64,000 bases of DNA from Brachionus rotundiformis (GCA_016802295.1 JAESIW010000115.1:558001-622000), one strand, 5' to 3'; shown: positions 36,373 through 48,140, counted from the first letter of the stretch. Program-made: numbers and translations. The notes: generated from the letters alone by a model not told the origin.

Positions 36373-37039
36373 ATGAATTCTGTATTAAACTTTTATATTT
36401 TTGGCAAATTTTTTAAGTCCATTTTTACAATTTTCTATTTCTAAAGCAGTTGACATTCGATGAGCTGAAGCAACTTCGAATTTTTTTCGAATACCTAGAC
36501 GAAGACAGATCTGGTACAGTATGCCTAAGCGAGCTGAAGAAAACTTGCCAAAGGCTTAAAATAAGGCTTAATGAACAGGAGGCTTTTGAGCTTATGCGCC
36601 TAATGGATCGAAACTCGAATGGTTCCATAGACTTTGATGAATTTGTGAATCTTATAAGTGAAAAGTCCAAACATGATGTGACAAGAGCTGAATTGAATGC
36701 GTTTTTTGACAAATATGATCCAAGTAATTTGTTTTCCAAGTCTCAAAAATTTCAAAATTTTGATTAGATTTTTTGTTTAGAAAAAAAGGGTTTTATCGAA
36801 GAGAGTGATTTAAAGGATATGTTAAGTCAATTTAAAAATGGTCAAATAAACATTAGAAGAATAATGGAATTTTTCGACAGAAACAATGATAATAAAATTG
36901 ATAGAAATGGCAAGCAATTTAAATTTAATTTAATTAATACATTCAAAAGAGATAATATTGCTCAATTTTAGAGTTTGCTGATTTTATCTTAAATTTAATT
37001 GAAAAAGAAAATTTAAATCAATTATCAGAGGATGTGTAG
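36373..37039 (+). CDS. Calmodulin-like EF-hand protein
   Basis: Likely calcium sensor of the calmodulin/troponin-C type; the precise partner is unknown. Proposed exons: 36373-36381 (only ATG AAT TCT), 36447-36723, 36781-36909 and 36972-37039, giving 160 residues. Four EF-hands: loop 1 DEDRSGTVCLSE and loop 2 DRNSNGSIDFDE look functional. Loop 3 (after KYDPSKKKGFIEESD) is degenerate. Loop 4, DRNNDNKIDRNE, is canonical only if the last intron is spliced. That intron (36910-36971) uses a GC-AG pair (GCAAGC donor), which restores the EF-hand exactly. The 9-nt first exon is inferred from phase; the rest is firm. A single gene rather than a fragment, because both ends and all phases close. Confidence 0.8.
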
Positions 37040-37593
37040 AACTTGTGATTTGAGTTTACTTATTCGAATTGAAAATAATGTTCCAGAAATTTGTCTAATT
37101 TTTTCAAATAAATAATTTAATATTTTTTTAGGTATCTTTGTTTAACATTATGTTAATGTGTTTAACATGAAAATAATTTTTTTTTTAAATTTATCTTGAT
37201 CATAAAGTCAACTAAAAATTTTTATTAACTAAATATAATAATAGATAACATTTGAAAAAATTTGTTGACTTAGTTGAACAAATAGAAAAAAGACAAAATA
37301 AGATAATAAATAACTTTTAATTTTTTGCTTTTTGAAAAACCTTTTTTGTACCAAAGCTCTTAAATTCCAAGTTCCAAGGTAACTTTGAGTTGATTATATT
37401 TATTATTTTTACTGGAAATTTTTCATCATAATGTATTGAAAACAAAAAATTTTAAAAATAATTTATCAAGGTGTTTTTCGACATTAAAAAAATTTCTAAA
37501 TGGTCCAATAAATTAATTAAACTCCATAAATATTATTTAAATTAGATGAAAAATTGTTGAATTGAAACTTGCATGAATAGTTTTTAAAGATAT

Positions 37594-38922
37594 ATGTTTA
37601 TTATGGAACGAAAAAAAGCTTTTATAATACCTTTCCCTCAACATGGTCACATTAATCCAATGCTATCGATGACCAAAGAATTGATTAATAAACACCATTT
37701 TGATGTAATTTTTTATGGCTTAGATGATAGGCGCGAAGCGATTGAAAACACTGGTGCTACTTATAGAAAATTCAAGCATTTTAACCTAACAAATTTTCCC
37801 AAAATGCCTGATCTTGTTGATGTTTTTACATACCAGCTCAAAGTATCAAATCAGGAATTGCCAACTTTATTAGAAGATTATATTCGAGATCAACCAGATG
37901 TTATCATTTACGATTTCATGTCATTACATGGAAAATTTTTATTAAAATTTATACGTAAGAAAAAATGTTTAAAGCAGCCATTGGGAGTTAACTTTAATCC
38001 TACTTTTGCCTTAAAGCCTGGTATCTTTCCCACTGACGAAGAATGGTCAGAGGCTATGAATAAAAATTTTTGGGATATTATCCGATTAGTATGGCTTTTT
38101 ATTTTACAAGCAATTCTTAGCATAAAATTTCGTCTGAATATTTGGAACACAATGAAGTTTTTTACTGAAACTGATGAGCTAAATTTGGTTGGTATTAGTC
38201 CCGAGTTTCAACCGAAGAGGGAATATTTTGGAAATGAGCTTAAATTTGTTGGACATTCTGCATCAGATCAAATACAAAAGGCTAAGATAATCTCTGATAA
38301 AAAGCTTGAAAAAATTTTGGATTCAATAGATGTGATCAATCCGAGTTTTGATTTGGACCAGAGAACTGAAAAAGTCTTAATCTTTGCTTCTTTAGGGACA
38401 GTTTTTAATGATTTTAAACAAATTTTTGACAAAATTTTAGATGCCTTTAAATTATTCGAATCGGAAGATCCATCCTTAAAGAGTTTTTTGATAATGTCAG
38501 TGGGACATACAGTATTTGAAGAGTACAAGGATTATCAATGTCCTGATAACATGATAATACTTCCTTATGTACCTCAAATTAATGTTTTGGAAAAAGCTAG
38601 TCTTTTTATAACTCATGGTGGCATGGGAAGTACTAACGAGGCTATCTATTTCGCTGTACCATTAATTTTTATTCCGATGTCGGCTGATCAACCTTTCGTT
38701 GCTAAAAGATTATGTGACGATTTTAATTTGGGAATAAGATTTAAACCATTTGATTTCACATCCCCTCAATTAAAGGATGGAATGGTCAAAATTATAAATG
38801 ATCACACTTATCGTCAAAGAACTTTTGATTTTTCGAAAATCTTGAACAAATATAATGGTGGAAAGATGGCAGCTGACGAGATAGCTAAATTTATAGACGA
38901 AAGAGATAAGAAACAAAAATAA
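37594..38922 (+). CDS. MGT-type UDP-glycosyltransferase (GT1 family), intronless
   Basis: Transfers sugar from a UDP-sugar to a small lipophilic acceptor; the acceptor is unknown. Single exon, 442 residues. The N-terminal acceptor domain starts IIPFPQHGHINPMLSMTKEL, with the catalytic His of the GHxNP motif. The C-terminal donor domain has SLGTVF, LPYVPQINVLEKA and the signature FITHGGMGSTNEAI followed by SADQPF, where the acidic-Gln pair binds the sugar. Length and the N-terminal motif match bacterial macrolide-type glycosyltransferases. Animal UGTs normally add a cleaved signal peptide and a C-terminal membrane anchor, and neither is visible here. Horizontal origin is possible. The start may be the ATG at 37594 or the one at 37603. 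Confidence 0.85.
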   Translation: MFIMERKKAFIIPFPQHGHINPMLSMTKELINKHHFDVIFYGLDDRREAIENTGATYRKFKHFNLTNFPKMPDLVDVFTYQLKVSNQELPTLLEDYIRDQPDVIIYDFMSLHGKFLLKFIRKKKCLKQPLGVNFNPTFALKPGIFPTDEEWSEAMNKNFWDIIRLVWLFILQAILSIKFRLNIWNTMKFFTETDELNLVGISPEFQPKREYFGNELKFVGHSASDQIQKAKIISDKKLEKILDSIDVINPSFDLDQRTEKVLIFASLGTVFNDFKQIFDKILDAFKLFESEDPSLKSFLIMSVGHTVFEEYKDYQCPDNMIILPYVPQINVLEKASLFITHGGMGSTNEAIYFAVPLIFIPMSADQPFVAKRLCDDFNLGIRFKPFDFTSPQLKDGMVKIINDHTYRQRTFDFSKILNKYNGGKMAADEIAKFIDERDKKQK

Positions 38923-39689
38923 TTTTAAAAAAATTTATTTAGTTTTTGGCTATTTTTTAAGTTTTAGTATTAGAATAATTAAATTTCTATTAGTATTATT
39001 TTATAAATTTTAATTAAATGCTACACATATGACTTTAAACATTATCTAATTTGTTGAAATTTAGTATCTTGAATATTATTTTCAATTTTGCTCTAAAAAT
39101 TTACAACTGATAGCTATTTTATTTGTCAAAAAATTGATATTTAGTTATTTTTTGTTTGATGATGAATATTTTACCAAGTGTTTTATTAAAGCCAACTTAT
39201 CTCAACTTCTGAACCAGTTTGAAATAGAATTGAAAAGATTACATAAGATAAAATTTTTTGTTATAAATCCTAGTCTATTTAGGTTTTATTCTGTTTAAAC
39301 TTATCTTGAAATATTTTTATTTACTTAAAAAAACTTTGATTTAATAATTGGTAACTCATTCTGACAGGGAAATAATCAAAAAGCTCTACATTTTTCAGGT
39401 TTTGGAAAACTTTTAATTTATGTTGCCAAATTTTTGGTTGACACTATTTGACTTTCAATTTGCTTATTCAGTTTCACCAAATGAACCGTATCGTTATACA
39501 CTAAGAATGCATTTTCACTCGTTCAAGTAAGTAAGATAAAGGTATTCTATCTCTGAAAGTATGAACATTTTTTATTGATTAATTTGTAGATTCTAATAAT
39601 AACAGTTAATATTCTAGGATCAATTTAGTTTAACTAAATTAGCAGAACGACTAACGCAGCCCTGTAACTGAAGCACCAAACTATACATC
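38923..39689. other. Intergenic, nothing recognised
   Basis: AT-rich sequence after the glycosyltransferase gene. I see no gene, RNA or repeat structure here. Confidence 0.4.
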
Positions 39690-40528
39690 ATAATACCAAT
39701 TGACTTGATTGAATTTGTTTTCAATTTTATAGAATTGAATCAGATCACCACGCTGACGCCTTTCTTTTAGAATTTCTAATCCCAGATTAGCTAGCCTTGA
39801 CTCATAATTCAAATTTCTAATTTGGGGAACTAATTTCGTTGCTCGTCTTTGTACTTGTTCTAGTCAAAATACCGTAATGCCTTGCCCCCTAATGCGGCAT
39901 TTATTTTCAGAATTCTGAATTTTAATACATGCATTTAACCCACTTTTTTTTCCAGATACGCTGCGACTAAAAATGCTGCAGTTAATGTCAAAATTTTGGT
40001 ATAAATGCCGCATTAAATATGTAAAAAATAATAAATATATATTTTTCTATTTTTTCAATTGTTTCAAAATTTGAAACACAAAAAAAATGTTCTTCGGACA
40101 TAATGTTTTTTACATATTTAATGCGGCATTTATACCAAAATTTTGACATTAACTGCAGCATTTTTAGTCGCAGCGTATCTGGAAAAAGAGTTAGACTCAT
40201 TTAACTCAATTCCCCAACGCTTCGACCACTCAACCATCTTGTCAATGTCCTATTGTATTAGCATTTGATGACTAGTATTTCTAATGACACTGATCAATTT
40301 GCTATCATTCGCAGATAACTTACAAAATTGACTAGTTAGATCTGGCAAGTCATTAATGAAGATCAAGAATAGTAGCGAATCAAAAGCTAAATCCTGTAGG
40401 ACCCCAATTAGCACATCAACCCAGTCAGACACATCTAATGCTCTATTTGTGCTTGGAAGTCCTGGAGCATGACCTTCAAACCAACCCTCAAATTTCAAAA
40501 TTCTTTGAATTAATCCACTCTTTATCAC
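39690..40528 (-). mobile_element. Dead non-LTR retrotransposon, reverse-transcriptase fragment
   Basis: On the minus strand 40250-40528 reads as the core of a jockey/CR1-like reverse transcriptase: SDWVDVLIGVLQD, then LLFLIFINDLPDL, then KLSANDSKLI. The last is the catalytic FADD box changed to SAND, so it cannot be active. Beyond a stop, 40200-40260 continues as DIDKMVEWSKRWGIELNES. Further on, 39720-39870 reads LEQVQRRATKLVPQIRNL and ERRQRGDLIQF, the usual end of such ORFs. The two parts are separated by an inserted inverted-repeat element (39947-40187). Both the 5' and 3' ends are missing. Confidence 0.8.
39947..40187. mobile_element. MITE with perfect 82-bp inverted repeats
   Basis: Left arm 39947-40028 and right arm 40106-40187 are exact reverse complements over 82 bases, with a 77-bp spacer. 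The arms begin TTTTTCCAGATACGCTGCG and contain CTGCAGTTAATGTC and AATGCCGCATTAAATATG. The element lies inside the reverse-transcriptase relic. A neighbouring piece (TAATGCGGCATTTA near 39889) shares an arm word, so related sequence is present nearby. Perfect arms imply recent insertion, or arm repair by gene conversion. Confidence 0.85.
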
Positions 40529-40819
40529 AATAATGTAAAAATTCTTTGGAGTCTGACCAATTTTTTTAAAACATTTAAAAATTTTAATATTTTTGTTATT
40601 AGTTGCTTTTTAGTTTATTTAAGTTCAATCTAACTTTTAACTTTTCCTTTTTAACCATTCTGAGAAAAAAAAAATTTTTATTAACAGATAATTAATTTTA
40701 AGAAAAAGCTACATAATTTTATAGGTAATTTATTTAGTCTTGATTATTATTTTAATAGAATTTTATTTTTAATAAATTAAATTACACATGATATTTAATA
40801 AAATTTAAATTTTTAAATA

Positions 40820-42229
40820 CTATTTATATACATTAAAATTTCTTTTATTCGAATTTCTGTCCACATTTACTTTTTGATAAATATTCTTGTCTTTTTTTGG
40901 AGTAACATTGATTCTTACGTGCTCATTTTTTTTGAAAATATTCCAAAATTTCTGTCTGAATCTTGCACCGGTAGAATAATATACAAAAAAGTTGAGAGAA
41001 TGGTTCAAGTACATTAACATTCCGGTTAATTTTTGAGCTAATCTTAACCATTCGTAATATTTAGCTGAATCATTTGAATTTTCGATAAAAATCTTTATTC
41101 TGTTTAGAAATATATACAATGCCACAACCGGAAAAGTTAAAAAAAGAAACATGAATGACACAGAAAGCAATGTGATGGTAATTTTTTTGCCAAATAGCTT
41201 GGTATTTTCGGCTTGGTTAGACAAATTTGAGATTACACAAGTCAAGCTTCGAGTTTTGCTACCCTGATTGTTTGACAAATCTCGGGAATTAGTCCTATTT
41301 TGAGTCAAGCTATCAATTTTACTTGAGTCCGACTTCATCTTGGAAACATAAACAAAGTACTTGTATTTCTCGGTTTTGGATATATTTAGAATAATGGTAA
41401 AATTGACAAACAAAATTACACAAAATGGTATCAAACAGTAAAATAGCTTATCTAAAATGGGCCATAATTGTTTGAAAACTTTACCAGAAACAAATTGGCA
41501 TTCATAATTGGGAACTATTTTCATCTCTTTAAGAACAGATTGAATTAATTTTTTGTCTATATTTATTATATAGTCCTCAATAGGCGTCAAATTCATGGTC
41601 CAAAATAAATGCAGATTTAACAATGAAAAAAACAACAGCAGAAACAAGCAAGTTTTTCTAAATGATTTGTTATTTGTAAGCTCTGCGGCTTTGAATGGAG
41701 AATATATGGCAACCAAGCGTATTAGGCATGTTACCACAATCAAGCTTGAGCTCAAATGGCTACAAAAAAAAGCCAAAAATGTAAACAATTTACAAGCTAA
41801 TTGATTAGAATTTTTAAAATTTAGAAGATTTAAATCAATTAGCCAGTCATTTAATAGACCAAAATACAAGACACCCATGTCAAATATGCACAATATAGCC
41901 AGATAAAAATAAATTGCTATCAAGCCATTCCGTTGCATTTTGTTTTTGCTCACTTTGGCATTAAAATCGTTTAGTTGACCATCTGAATTCACGCTAAAAT
42001 ACGTAAGTTTACACAACTTTATTGCTTGGAAAATTTTAATAAAATTAAATTGGAATTTGAACTGAGTCAATTTAACGAATACAATTAAAGATATAATGTT
42101 TGTGACTGTACCCAAGATTATAATTATAGGTGGACAATAGATGGCTAAAATTTTAATTATTGAATTCGTTTTATGAGTCTGTGCTTTTATCTCGTTTAGC
42201 AAATTTTCCAAATCAAAGCTTTTGTTCAT
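40820..42229 (-). CDS. Rhodopsin-family G-protein-coupled receptor, probable neuropeptide receptor
   Basis: Seven-transmembrane receptor, 469 residues, single exon. TM1 is around IIIILGTVTNIISLIVF. TM2 is YFYLAILCIFD with the conserved Leu-Ala...Asp. A TM3 Cys (LACKLF) can pair with the extracellular loop 2 Cys (NYECQF). The D/ERY motif at the end of TM3 is altered to IRL (TCLIRLVAIYSPF). TM6 has LTFP in place of CWxP, and TM7 ends NFFVYY in place of NPxxY. The pattern recalls the FMRFamide/myosuppressin-like receptors of invertebrates. Intracellular loop 1 is unusually long (about 50 residues), so an unspliced or divergent segment cannot be excluded. Ligand and G protein are unknown. Confidence 0.85.
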   Translation of the reverse strand: MNKSFDLENLLNEIKAQTHKTNSIIKILAIYCPPIIIILGTVTNIISLIVFVKLTQFKFQFNFIKIFQAIKLCKLTYFSVNSDGQLNDFNAKVSKNKMQRNGLIAIYFYLAILCIFDMGVLYFGLLNDWLIDLNLLNFKNSNQLACKLFTFLAFFCSHLSSSLIVVTCLIRLVAIYSPFKAAELTNNKSFRKTCLFLLLFFSLLNLHLFWTMNLTPIEDYIINIDKKLIQSVLKEMKIVPNYECQFVSGKVFKQLWPILDKLFYCLIPFCVILFVNFTIILNISKTEKYKYFVYVSKMKSDSSKIDSLTQNRTNSRDLSNNQGSKTRSLTCVISNLSNQAENTKLFGKKITITLLSVSFMFLFLTFPVVALYIFLNRIKIFIENSNDSAKYYEWLRLAQKLTGMLMYLNHSLNFFVYYSTGARFRQKFWNIFKKNEHVRINVTPKKDKNIYQKVNVDRNSNKRNFNVYK

Positions 42230-42865
42230 TATATTATCATATAATTTGCCAATTGACTTTAAATTATTTTCTAATTAAAAATTAGATGAAAAAAATGATC
42301 ATTTTTTTTATTATTTTGAAAAATATGAACATTTAAAAAAAAAAAATTTATTCGGAGATAATACTTAAATTCAGAAAAATATGGTGCGCTAATAATAAAA
42401 AAACACATTTATAAAAACAATTTTCATTTTAGAAAAATGACATATACATCAACTATTACAGACATTTTAATTAATCCTAAACATACCATTAATGGGAAAA
42501 TAAGCCTAAAAATTAAAAAAAATTAATCGTACTATCATGATAAATTAAATGGTGTCTCAAAAAAGTGTATTTGCCAATTAATGTCTATATATTTAATTTT
42601 ATTTATTAAAACTATTAATTAAACCGAAATTTTAATATGCATAAATACACATTAACATTCTTTATCACCTGATTGAACAAAATAGAACGTCTACGAGTGA
42701 TTAAAATAATAAAAGGTCTAATGAAAAAATCTAAATTTAAAAGTCTAATTTCCTTTCTTATTAAAAGACATATTAATTACCAAAAATAAATTTTTTTTAA
42801 TAAATAAAATTGAAAAATAATGCTTGTATGTTTAAAATTAAAATTAGTTAAATTCTTTATTTCTG

Positions 42866-43207
42866 GGAGTTGCGAAGTTGGTTTCAATTCGATCATTTCA
42901 ATTCAGAAAAACTTGAATAACTATTTTACTAAAAGAGATAATTTAGTTTTATAAAATGCTCAATTATAAGCAAATTTGCTTAATTCAGTAAAATAAGTCT
43001 GCAAAATACTCTGCAATTTTATGCATTTTGCACGCCATTAAAAAGTATTCAAATCAATTGTGCACTTACTTTGCAGAGTTTTTGCAGACATATATTTTTT
43101 GATTAAGCAAAGTTGCTTAAACATTAAGCAGTCTACAGAACTAAATTATTCCTTATAGTAAAAAAGTTGTTCAAATTTTTCTGAATTGAAAAGAACTTCG
43201 CTGCCCC
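42866..43207. mobile_element. Foldback / MITE-like element, about 340 bp
   Basis: The two halves are imperfect inverted copies over roughly 150 bases each. Outer ends match as GCGAAGTT (42872) and AACTTCGC (43194-43201). Further in, TTTCAATTCAGAAAAA pairs with TTTTTCTGAATTGAAAA, and AAGTCTGCAAAATACTCTGCAA with TTGCAGAGTTTTTGCAGACATA. The central part is an AT-rich loop. It is not coding. Confidence 0.7.
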
Positions 43208-46200
43208 TTATTTTGTGAGAAATTTAAAAGATAAGAGCTTGAAAAAATTTCGAATTTTAGTTCAAAATTTATAAAAAAACCTCAAATTATTTAACCATCA
43301 AATTGTTATAGAATAAATAATTAATTGAAAGATTATGCTTAGATTAATAGCTTAAATAATTGATATTGATTATTTGAAGCATAAGCTTTATAGCAATTTT
43401 TATTCTAAGTTTATTGGAAATTTTGGAAAATCTATTTTAACAATCGGCACAAAGTCACAAAGTCTATTGTCAAAAAAACAAAATTTTTCACTGATTAAGC
43501 TAATAAATTGTTGAAATATAAAGAGGAGAAAAATTAAACTAATTTCGAATATCATTATTCGAGTCGATTTGAAAAATTATTTTAAATAATGAGTTAATAA
43601 ATTGAATATTATTTCTATGTAATTATTTTCTTTATTTAAATACTTTCTGAAAAATTCCAAATAAATTTTAAAAAAATCTAAATATTTATATTAAATCAAA
43701 TTTAATTATCTTTTTTAAACATCAATTATATCTTGATTGTCTCGATAAAAATTATTAAAAAAATTTTATCGTGATTATTTTACTTAATCACCTATTTTAT
43801 CCAATATTTAAATATTTAAGTAATGCATTACTTTTCTGATATAAAATTAATTGAATCCATTCCTCAAATGCAAATGTAAAACATAACTTTAGAAAATATC
43901 GTATTCTATTTAACCACATGAACTTGGCTGGTTTTAAATTAATGATTTATTGGATATGAGATTTGCAAAAGGTAGTTATAATTATTATTTTTACTTATTA
44001 CGAAAATAATTACTAAAGTCTTAGAATTGAAAATTATTTAGTAGCAAAAAAGATGGTATTTTTGTTTAATGATTTCAAAATTTCTAAATGTTACACAATT
44101 TTTAATTAAATCAAATATTATTGATTGGAAATTCAAAATTAACTTTAAAAGGTCTACTTAAATTTACATACTTTCTAAGTTCAAAAAAAATATAGAGGAC
44201 ATTTATGAGAATCTAATACAACAGGAAATCAAGTTTATTACTATCAAAGATTAATCTCAAAGAGTGTTTTGAATCCTCGGAAAAATCAAAGAGCTGGAAG
44301 GAATTCAACCTACTGGATGTCGTGAGTTTTTAAGTTCTAAAAACCATATTTTAAAGAGCTCCTCAAATATTTTTAATAAAAAATTTATAAAATGGTTTTA
44401 ATAATAAAATGAACTGATTAAACTATTTTTTGTATTGAGAAACTAATCGATTTGATTTAATTCATAAAAATTTAATTACAAATAAAAAAATTGAAAATCA
44501 GAATCCTCATCTCAAAAATGGTATCATTAATAATTCCAGAACTAATTTATATTTCGGTTTAAATTATATGCTAGATGAATATCTAGATGAATTTTTTAAA
44601 TGAACAATCGTAAATCAAGTTGATTAGATTGATAAAGCTAAATAAAGCCCAATTTTTAATTTTTACTTGCTTAATAAAAATAGATCATTTTTTAAAATAA
44701 ATCCGTGTAAGTATTTGAAAATTACAGTTGATCATGGCTTCGATTTTATTTTTAATATTATAATATATCAAATTTAAAAAACAGAAAAAACACACAGAGA
44801 TTTTTTCAAATTTTTTAGTTAAAAAATAAAAAAAAAAGCTGATATAAATTATGAAGTTGAGATAACTTTTCACTTTAACTATTTACGTCATTTTTTGACA
44901 ATTAATAAAACATAAAAAAGATTTAGAGAAGTCAAAATGGAAAATAATGAAATATATTATTTATTTCTTAAGTCAGGTTCAAAATATAATTTTAATCTTA
45001 GAATCTTTAAGTTTTATCATCTTATTTCATTGGAAAATTAATAAAAGAACTTAATCTTTAAGTCGAAAATCAATTAATTATGAAGAAATTTGGTGCAATT
45101 TAATTCAATATTACACGAAATTAAATAATCAAGTTTATTATATTTAAAATATTTCTAAACAGATCGCTTGACTATTAAACTTTGTATTTTACCTAGAAAA
45201 AAATAGAAATCAATCAGAATAAAATACATTAATTTTTAAAAATTTCCTAATATTTTTAAATGTCTTTTTAACTAAATATTTCTTTTTAATGTATTTTATT
45301 TTGATTAAGAAAATTTAATAGAAAATTTCGAAAAAAAAGATTAAATTGTCTCGATAGAATTTTTTAATTTGCTCAAAAAATATCAAAGTCAATTATATTA
45401 AGTATCTTAAGTGAATGAGAATAACGCTATTTTAAAACAGGTCTAATTTTACGAATCAAACCTTAAATTTTTGCTTTTAAATATAATTTTATAATTAGAT
45501 TCTCAAGTATCTTCTATTCAACTGAAAATGTTATTTTAGATTAAGCACTTTAAATTATTATGTCAAACTATAAGGAGATATTTATAGATTAATCAAAAAA
45601 AAATCTGGCGGATTATTTTTCTCTGAAATTACCACAACTTCCTCTTGGTTTCAGACAAAAAGTTTATAAAAATATAAAGGCAAAGTAAAAAAATTTCTCA
45701 ATCTTAGGACACCTGTTTAAGAAAATTTCTTTTTTAGACACGTAAGAAAAGCTAAATTTATCTTATGAGAACAGTTATATTCAAACACCGGAACCCAAAT
45801 ATTAAAAATTTTTTTTTTCATTTTAAAAAAGATTAATTAAATTATAAATTAAAACATAAACATTCATTAACTAAAAATATTGCGCTTTATAATGATACGA
45901 ATGGTACAACAATGTAATTAAAAAATTTGAATATGAAAAGAATTTAAGTATCAAAAATCTATGTAATTAAATTAATAAGTAATAATTGGGCGTTTTGTGA
46001 TGTAACACTCACGTTCAAGAAGTGAGCAAGTTTGGGTAAATAGGCAAACAAAACGTAAAATTCATATTCTAAATGGCTCAGCAGCTAAATTCCTAAATTT
46101 TTAATAAACTTCCAATATTTCAAAAGCTTCAACCAAATTTTTATCACAAAAAACTAAATCAAAATAATTATAAAAAATTCTAGTAAAATTTGAAATTGAA

Positions 46201-47799
46201 TTAAATTTAAGATTTTCAAAGTATCTGATTGATATTTTGAAATTAATTAATTAACCTTTTCGAATTGAAGAAAAATTTTAATTTATTTTTATCATAAATA
46301 ATCAAGGAAGATAAAAGTTACATCATTGATCAATTATTTACAGTGGGTAGATTTAGTTTTTTAGGAAATAATAAAATTATTCAAATTACTTTAGATAAAA
46401 ATATACAGTCGATTTTAATTTATCTATATTCAAATTTATACTCAAACAGTTGCCCAAGGATCATTGTCAGAATAAATTTTTTCTATTTAACTTGATGAAA
46501 AGAAGGTTGATTAGACATAATGAAATGCTTTGATTAAAAATCAATCGTTTATTTTCATTGATATAGAAACAAAGATAAAAGTTTAGATTAAAAACCTTTT
46601 AGGTTTTACTGAATTGACAAAGTTTAACTTTTGATCGAAAAATTCAATATATTGTAATTAAATTTAATGCCAAAATAAAATGTTTATAGCATTGTTCATA
46701 GAAAAAATCTCAAAAATAAAATGGATTAACATTTATTATTAATTTTTGATTCTTTTTTATTAAATATTTATTGATTCGCTATTTTTGTTTAACTAAGTTA
46801 TTGAAAATTCGTATTTTTTAATAATTTTATTGAAAAATTGAATTAAAAATATCAAATTCTAATTGAGAAAGAGACTGCTTAACTAATTAACAAATCTTCA
46901 AACATGAAAATTTTTAATAATATCAAGAAAAAGTAATCAAAAAATTTATAGTTAATACTTGAAAGCTAGATCTGAAATTTTTTATCTAGTGAGTAAAAAT
47001 TACTGTTTTACCTTGTTCGATTTTGATGCCTAAAGTGCAAGTAATAAATACCATCTAGTCCATCTAAAAAATTAAGCTAAGATCCATTTGTCAAAGTCGT
47101 TTTACGAGCTTTGGGACTGCAATATCAAACAAGGGAACAGAATAAATAAATTTTTTTAATTTAAAAATCATCAGAATTAAACACATTACACGTTTGATTA
47201 ATAGTTTACACTAATGAAGTTTGAAACATTATTTTAAAATCGAAACTAATAATTAAAAATTACATTTTAAGAATTAAAATAATATTTAATATTAATTTCC
47301 GAATTGAAAAAATATTCAATAAAATCTAAAGCTATAAAGGAAGTCAAGCTAAAAATTGAACTTTTTTTCCTAAAATAATATTTAAGATTTTTATTTGCTC
47401 TAACAGATTATTATAGTGAATTTATTTAGAAAGGATTTTGTTATATATATATTTTTAAAAATTTAATAGACAAACAATCATTTTATCCTTATTTTACACC
47501 ATTATTTAATTTAAATAATTTCATGAAACGAAATAATTAAATTCAAAAACAAAGAATTCAGAATTGGAGAAAAATTACTCAATGCCTTTATTAGTTAAAT
47601 CTGTCACACATTTTTCCTTAAATTTAATTTTTCATTTAAAAAAAATTTGAAACAAAAGAATTATTGAAGTTATTGAACAAGATATTAATTATTTTCAGAA
47701 AAGAATTTGGATGGATTGTTTTGTTCTAACATAAGATGGTTTTGGTATCGAAATTTCAGTATAAATTTCTAAAAGCTTAAATAATTTGACACAGAGAGA

Positions 47800-48140
47800 T
47801 AAATTGGTGGTGTACTTATTTAGGCAAAGACATTGCTGAAGTTGAAAAAGTTAAGAGAAGAGCGACAAGAAATTAAGTTAATAAAAAAAACTAAATGTAT
47901 TAGTACAAAAGAATGAACCATAATCAAAAGAATTACGCGTCTTGGAAAGACAGCCAAAACGTCAAAACTTATGCATGCCTTGGAAATGGAAACAAGTGAA
48001 ATAATGCTTTTAAAGAGAAAATTAGATTTTGTGAAAAGGCTGATGGTCAATAAATTCACAAGAGAACTTGTCGACTGTCTTTTAAAAGAATCAAGGAAAA
48101 TGGAAAAACTACTAGTAAGAAATCTGTGTTCAGTGAACTA
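47800..48140 (+). mobile_element. Decayed non-LTR retrotransposon 3' fragment
   Basis: GKDIAEVEKVKRRATR near 47820-47870 matches the VQRRATR block close to the end of LINE reverse-transcriptase ORFs. After a stop, another frame reads IKRITRLGKTAKTSKL and later KFTRELVDCL, in the position where such ORFs have their last segment. Stops and frame changes show it is dead. Confidence 0.45.

Noticed and set aside
47820..48059. 79-codon minus-strand frame
   Set aside because: It is antisense to the retrotransposon remnant, which reads as VKRRATR on the plus strand.
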